Assembly (NCBI GenBank): GCA_019241805.1
Contig: JAFAWL010000340.1
Location: 1 to 9,906, forward strand
Source of the DNA: Actinomycetota bacterium
GTDB lineage: Bacteria; Actinomycetota; Actinomycetes; Mycobacteriales; Jatrophihabitantaceae
DNA: 9,906 bases
Direction of reading: 5' to 3'
The position numbers and the translations under genes are program-made. Under the pieces are notes generated by a model. The model was given only the letters and a program-made list of their open reading frames with translations, was not told where the DNA came from and searched no databases. Positions 6,336 to 9,906 of the stretch are shown here, piece by piece. Position 1 is the stretch's first letter; each line of letters starts with the position of its first letter.

Positions 6336-7559
6336 TCAGGGGAAGGGGAAGCCGACCCGGACCGCGATCGTGTCCAGAGCTCGTAACGTGGTGAACAGCT
6401 TCCAGGCATCCTGCGGTTCGGGCCAGCTGGATAGTTTGGCCGCGACGACTCCGGCGGGACGATTGATGTAGATCAGCTGACCGTGGATGCCGAGGCAGAG
6501 CAGCACGTCGCTTCCGGCGTAGGGGAACCAGAGCTGATTGCGATACATGCCGTCGGGCATCAAGGTGACGGTCGAACTCGCCGCGAATGCCTCGCGAGAG
6601 TCCGGGCCGCCACGCAAGGTGTCATCGATCCACGCGGCGGACAGCACCCGTTGGCCGGTGAGCGACACGCCGTGGTTGGCCAGCATGCAACCGAAGCGCA
6701 CCAGGTCGGACAGCGTGGCGCAGATGCCGCCGTCGAACATCCCGGTACCGACGGAGTCGATGCCGATCAGGGCGTCGTGCGCGGCTCCGAGCGGCGCCCA
6801 CAACACGCTGGACATCAGCTGCGGCATCGGTTGCCGGGCCGCCGCTTCGCAGACCCAGCCCAGCACATCGGTCTCGCCGCTTCGATACTCGAACGGCCCA
6901 CCGTGCGGCCGGTTCTGGGTCAGCGTGCACAGGAAGTCGTACATCGTCCTTGGCCCGTGCTCGCGACGTCGCGGCGTCCAGTCGATCGCCTCTTCCAGCA
7001 GACGCACCTCGGAGGCGGGATCCAGATAGTCCTCGCTGAAGCGGACACCCGAGCGCATGTCGAGCAGGTGGCGCACGGTCGCGCCGGCGTAGCCGGTGTC
7101 GGCCAGCACCGGCACGTACGCGCTGACCGGCGCATCGGGTTGCAGCGCCTGGCCATCGACCAGCGCGCCCGCGACCGCGCCGACCAGTGACTTACTCACC
7201 GACATGAGCATGTGCCGGGTGGAGGCCGTCATCTCGCCGCAGTACTCCTCGGCGACGACGCAGCCTTGACGGGTCACCATCCAGCCGTCGGTGTCGGTGG
7301 CCGCCAACACATCAGCGACAGTCAACTCGCTGCCGTTCGGTTGCGGGATGACGATCGCGGCGACGTCGGCGGTGCACCATCGTGGATCGGGCGGCAACGC
7401 CGCGGCCGGGCCGGCACCTCGAACGATCGGGGTGGTCGGCACAACCGCGTCCAAGTGCTGGAAGGACCACTTAACGTTCGATGCGCACTGCCAGTTGTCC
7501 AACGTCAATCCGGGACGAGCCCGGCGAAGATCATCCCCGAGGGCCACTGCCGCACCCAT
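6336..7559 (-). CDS. NylB-like serine hydrolase (beta-lactamase fold, 6-aminohexanoate-dimer hydrolase family)
   Basis: This 407-aa protein resembles NylB of Arthrobacter (6-aminohexanoate-dimer hydrolase) along its whole length, from the N-terminal LDNWQ..SNVKWSFQH to the C-terminal GIHGQ and KLSSWPEP. The class C beta-lactamase/family VIII esterase machinery is present: S120-V-S-K123 (nucleophile and base) in MSVSKSL and Y225 in FEYRSGETD, equivalent to NylB S112, K115 and Y215. Y178 in SEDYLDP matches NylB Y170. NylB's specificity residues D181 and N266 appear as E189 and D277, so true nylon-oligomer activity should not be assumed; these enzymes usually also cleave carboxyl esters. No signal peptide, so it is cytosolic. 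The ATG at 7559 has GGAAGAGG directly before it, closer than ideal; an in-frame GTG four codons later is an alternative. It follows the ATP-grasp gene after 57 nt on the same strand, so co-transcription is likely. Confidence 0.88.
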   Translation of the reverse strand: MGAAVALGDDLRRARPGLTLDNWQCASNVKWSFQHLDAVVPTTPIVRGAGPAAALPPDPRWCTADVAAIVIPQPNGSELTVADVLAATDTDGWMVTRQGCVVAEEYCGEMTASTRHMLMSVSKSLVGAVAGALVDGQALQPDAPVSAYVPVLADTGYAGATVRHLLDMRSGVRFSEDYLDPASEVRLLEEAIDWTPRRREHGPRTMYDFLCTLTQNRPHGGPFEYRSGETDVLGWVCEAAARQPMPQLMSSVLWAPLGAAHDALIGIDSVGTGMFDGGICATLSDLVRFGCMLANHGVSLTGQRVLSAAWIDDTLRGGPDSREAFAASSTVTLMPDGMYRNQLWFPYAGSDVLLCLGIHGQLIYINRPAGVVAAKLSSWPEPQDAWKLFTTLRALDTIAVRVGFPFP

Positions 7560-7616
7560 CCTCTTCCGGATGTGGGGCCGGCCGCGTCACCGACCCGAGC
7601 GCGATCCTGCCCTTGG

Positions 7617-9287
7617 TCATCCGGAACCCACCATGCTGTTGGTGCCGTGCGCGACCGGCGTCGCGAGGATCCGGCCGGTGTAATGCGCGCGGATCGAGTC
7701 GATGAGGTGCTTGGCCCGGATCGTGAGCCCGACGCGTCCGGCCCGGTCGGTTTGCAATCGGCCCTTGGTGACCAGGACGCCGAGGTCGGCACCCTTCCAG
7801 CGATAGTCGCCGGGACCGTAGATGCGCAGAAAGAACGCCTCGTCCTCGTTCTGCAGCTGATGCCAGTCCAGGGCGCTGCGGCGGAAGACCAGCGCGCCGG
7901 CGGCGTCCAGGACGTACGCCCCCGTCGGCGCCGCGGTGAGCACCTGTTCGACCTCGGAGCCGGTCTCTTTGATGATCATCTGTGACCAGAGATCGGCCGC
8001 GGCGAGCCGCTGCCATCGTGCGTTGATCGCATCGATGTCGAGATCGAGGTCCACATCCATGAACTCGAGCAGGTGGAAGAGGAACAGGGGGACGTCGGCG
8101 TACGCACCCGCCGTCACGTTCGTGATCGACGATGCGCCGCTGATCCGGGGGTTCAGTTCGCCGAGATAGATCTCACCGTCGTCGACGTCGACCAGTACGT
8201 CCACCTCGAAGAACCCGCGGTAGCCCTCGGCGCCCAACCGGTCGCCGAGTTTCCGGACGAGTTCACCCGCCCGGACCCGCGCCGACGCGTCGAGCACGTC
8301 CGGGTACATCTCGTTGCCGCACCAGCCACCGCGATACGGCGTCAGCCGCTCATGTCCGGTGAGTTCGGACATGAACGGTCCGACCACCGTGCCGCACGAG
8401 GTGAGCACAGCTTCGACGGCGACCGCCCGGTGGTTGATCCGCTTCATGATCTTGACCTCGTGCCCGGCCAGCTCCTGGGCACTGTCTCGCCAGTCGACTT
8501 CAGAAGCGAGGAAGTACGTCGTCCGGCCCGAATCTCCGAAAGCAGTCTGCACGACGAGGTCGGTGCCGAGGCCGGCCTTGTCGGCGACGGCCAACAGGGT
8601 CGCATAGTCGTCGACGGTCGCCAGCGTGTTGGGCACGCTCGGCACGCCCACCTCGTCGGCCAATCGGGTCGTCACGAGTTTCGAGTCGAGGTGACGGCGA
8701 AGCTCGGCCGGCGGCAGGATCAGGTCGTAGCCGAGTTCATCGCAAATCCGCTCGGTGTTCTCGTCGAAGAAGACGAGGGCCACCTTCGGCCGGACACCCC
8801 GGACCGTGCGGGCGCCGATGAATGCACGAACCTCGGCGTTCTCCAGTAACCAATTGTTGATCTGATCGCCGCTCTCGAAGTCGACGTAGGGCTTGTACGC
8901 CGGCGTGAAAACGTGCGGATGGGCCCCGTCCCATGCGTCGTAGTAGGCGATGTAGGTGAAATTGCGCACCCATCGGTCGATCCCGAGCAGGTTGAACGGC
9001 GTCGCCCCGACGAAATAGATCGGCACGTCGTTGGTCCGGAAGAAGTGGCGCACTTCGGAGACGTTGTCCAGACGCGGTCGTCCAGAGTCGCTGGTGGCGC
9101 TCGGCGCCGGCGGCCCGAAGGCGGCGTCGGTGCCCACAGTAGGCACATCTATCGGGTTGCTCGGCCGCGATGGCTCGGCGGTCGTCGTTCGAGTCGGTCG
9201 GGCCGCGCGCGTGCGCGACGCGGATCGGGCGGCGGTCGTGCGGTCAGGCCTGGAATCGGCTTCGGTCGTGCGCTTGCCGGCCGGCAT
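7617..9287 (-). CDS. ATP-grasp ligase-like protein with disordered N-terminal extension
   Basis: This 556-aa protein belongs to the ATP-grasp superfamily (biotin carboxylase-like carboxylate-amine/thiol ligases acting through an acyl-phosphate). Residues 1-72 are rich in Arg, Ser, Thr and Pro, with no hydrophobic core, and look disordered. Residues 88-195 form the pre-ATP-grasp domain. Then come DSKLVTTRLADEVGVPSVP (201-219), the flexible Gly loop QTAFGDSGRTTYF (247-259), KIMKR (279-283), and the metal-binding strands FFEVDVLVD (359-367) and GELNPRISG (376-384), where E377 and N379 match the conserved ExN ligands. A further alpha/beta region (420-556) may shape the acceptor site. No biotin-attachment domain is present, so biotin carboxylase proper is unlikely. 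GGGAGG 5 nt before the ATG fixes the start. The hydrolase gene follows in the same direction. Substrate unknown; peptide-like or carboxylate-amine ligation is inferred. Confidence 0.85.
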   Translation of the reverse strand: MPAGKRTTEADSRPDRTTAARSASRTRAARPTRTTTAEPSRPSNPIDVPTVGTDAAFGPPAPSATSDSGRPRLDNVSEVRHFFRTNDVPIYFVGATPFNLLGIDRWVRNFTYIAYYDAWDGAHPHVFTPAYKPYVDFESGDQINNWLLENAEVRAFIGARTVRGVRPKVALVFFDENTERICDELGYDLILPPAELRRHLDSKLVTTRLADEVGVPSVPNTLATVDDYATLLAVADKAGLGTDLVVQTAFGDSGRTTYFLASEVDWRDSAQELAGHEVKIMKRINHRAVAVEAVLTSCGTVVGPFMSELTGHERLTPYRGGWCGNEMYPDVLDASARVRAGELVRKLGDRLGAEGYRGFFEVDVLVDVDDGEIYLGELNPRISGASSITNVTAGAYADVPLFLFHLLEFMDVDLDLDIDAINARWQRLAAADLWSQMIIKETGSEVEQVLTAAPTGAYVLDAAGALVFRRSALDWHQLQNEDEAFFLRIYGPGDYRWKGADLGVLVTKGRLQTDRAGRVGLTIRAKHLIDSIRAHYTGRILATPVAHGTNSMVGSG

Positions 9288-9292
9288 CGGAT

Positions 9293-9298
9293 CCTCCC
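9293..9298 (-). promoter_or_regulatory. Shine-Dalgarno site for the ATP-grasp gene
   Basis: On the minus strand GGGAGG precedes the ATG at 9287 by 5 nt. This is the strongest ribosome-binding site in the window. It supports the long form with the disordered N-terminus rather than an internal start nearer the folded domain. Confidence 0.8.
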
Positions 9299-9449
9299 AG
9301 TCCTCGGTCCACGCGTGGGCGCGGGCTCGTCGCCGGTGGGCGGCGAGTCGTCGGCGTCCGTGGAACCTAGCGTCTGATCTCGCCTTTCTGGGAACGCTGA
9401 GTCCGCGGTGCGGAACGGGGTGGGTCGAGCTGATATCGAGCGATCGGGT

Positions 9450-9456
9450 AAGGAGG
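9450..9456 (+). promoter_or_regulatory. Shine-Dalgarno site fixing the GTG start at 9465
   Basis: AAGGAGG lies 8 nt before the GTG. It chooses this start over the in-frame upstream codon at 9408, which has no ribosome site and would add 19 residues not expected for this family. Confidence 0.8.
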
Positions 9457-9464
9457 CCGGCGGC

Positions 9465-9830
9465 GTGAACCTGACGCTCACCTATGTCACGCTGGGCGCG
9501 TCCGACCCCGCGCAGCTGGCGCGCTTCTACGGGCGGTTACTCGGCTGGCCGGTCGATTCGGCGGCCGGACAGACCTACCTGGTGGTCGAGGACCCGGGCG
9601 GTGGCGTCGGCATCGGCTGTCAGTACGAACAGCACCACCAACGGCCGCAGTGGCCCGGGCGGGCCGGACAGCCGCCGATGCAGCTGCACTTGGAGATCAA
9701 GGTCGACGATCTCGACGCCGCTCGCCGTCATGCGCTGGCCTGCGGTGCGACGCAGGCCGACTACCAACCACAGGCCGACGTCGTCGTGTGCGTCGATCCC
9801 GAGGGCCATCCGTTCTGTCTCTATCTCTGA
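9465..9830 (+). CDS. VOC-family (glyoxalase/bleomycin-resistance-like) protein
   Basis: This 121-aa cytosolic protein has the paired beta-alpha-beta3 pattern of the vicinal oxygen chelate superfamily, close to the Glyoxalase_6 type. The first half has LTYVTLGASDPAQLARFYGRLLGWPV (4-30), where the FYxxLLGW helix is characteristic. The second half has QLHLEIKVDDLDAARRHALACGA (73-95) and ends DPEGHPFCLYL (111-121). The usual metal ligands are not all visible: the first strand has Tyr7 rather than His, and the last strand has Cys118 where Glu is common, while H75 and E77 remain. It may therefore be a binding or non-metal member, and no substrate can be assigned. It is divergent from the ATP-grasp gene across 177 bp, in which I see no convincing complete promoter, so shared regulation is possible but unproven. 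Confidence 0.88.
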   Translation: MNLTLTYVTLGASDPAQLARFYGRLLGWPVDSAAGQTYLVVEDPGGGVGIGCQYEQHHQRPQWPGRAGQPPMQLHLEIKVDDLDAARRHALACGATQADYQPQADVVVCVDPEGHPFCLYL

Positions 9831-9906
9831 CCGTCAGCGATGTCGTCGGGCTTGATGCCGCCCGCAGCCGCCGCCGAACGACACCCGTGAGCGATTGCCC
9901 ATCAGC

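Noticed and set aside
6483..7190. 235-codon plus-strand frame inside the NylB-like region
   Set aside because: It is antisense to the catalytic SxxK and Tyr motifs of the hydrolase; His/Arg/Gln-rich and not protein-like.
8073..8849. 258-codon plus-strand frame inside the ATP-grasp region
   Set aside because: It is antisense to conserved ATP-grasp motifs and its composition shows no protein family.
9362..9416. Three GGAAC copies (9362, 9391, 9412) resembling ECF-sigma -35 elements
   Set aside because: None has a matching CGTT- or GTC-type -10 at 16-18 nt in the right place for the downstream GTG; likely chance.
9821..9906. Minus-strand frame ending at 9821 with a plausible-looking C-terminus (GGIKPDDIADGQR)
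   Set aside because: An in-frame stop occurs at 9902-9904 and no start codon lies between, so it cannot be the tail of a gene entering from the right.
9890..9906. GTG at 9890 as the start of another plus-strand gene
   Set aside because: Only a few codons remain before the edge and no ribosome-binding site precedes it.

Overview
The window is high-GC DNA with strong G/C preference at third codon positions, mostly monocistronic or two-gene units, and an F420-dependent (Ddn-type) nitroreductase homologue. Together these point to a chromosome of a high-GC actinobacterium that makes coenzyme F420. I cannot name the genus. No rRNA, tRNA, CRISPR array, insertion sequence, integrase or phage gene is visible, and composition is uniform, so nothing marks recent transfer.

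Layout. 1-935 (minus) is the N-terminal part of a membrane family-2 glycosyltransferase that runs off the left edge. Divergent from it, 1190-2779 (plus) encodes a membrane-anchored GH18 chitinase with two C-terminal chitin-binding modules. 2975-3259 (plus) is a probable 94-aa protein of unknown function, followed by 3294-3722 (plus), a Ddn-family deazaflavin-dependent nitroreductase. A long hairpin (3743-3789) lies between this gene and the convergent 71-aa hypothetical gene at 3798-4013 (minus). A 129-bp divergent promoter region carries two neighbouring inverted repeats. It leads to 4143-6320 (plus), a secreted protein joining a PQQ-type beta-propeller to two tandem bulb-type (B-type) mannose-lectin domains. 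The minus strand then has a two-gene unit reading right to left: an ATP-grasp ligase-like protein (9287-7617), then a NylB-like serine hydrolase (7559-6336). Divergent from this unit is a small VOC/glyoxalase-like protein (9465-9830). The last 76 bases hold nothing I can call.

How the genes may work together. The left half has a glycan theme: a processive-type glycosyltransferase opposite an anchored chitinase, and further on a secreted propeller-lectin fusion with six intact mannose-binding motifs. These could all act on cell-surface or environmental polysaccharide, but only proximity supports that. The right half pairs an ATP-dependent ligase fold (typically amide- or carboxylate-activating) with a hydrolase of the family that contains a linear-amide hydrolase. 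That is suggestive of a make/break pair on a small amide or ester. The two most interesting items are the propeller-lectin fusion and the ATP-grasp/NylB-like unit; neither is proven to be a new system from sequence alone.
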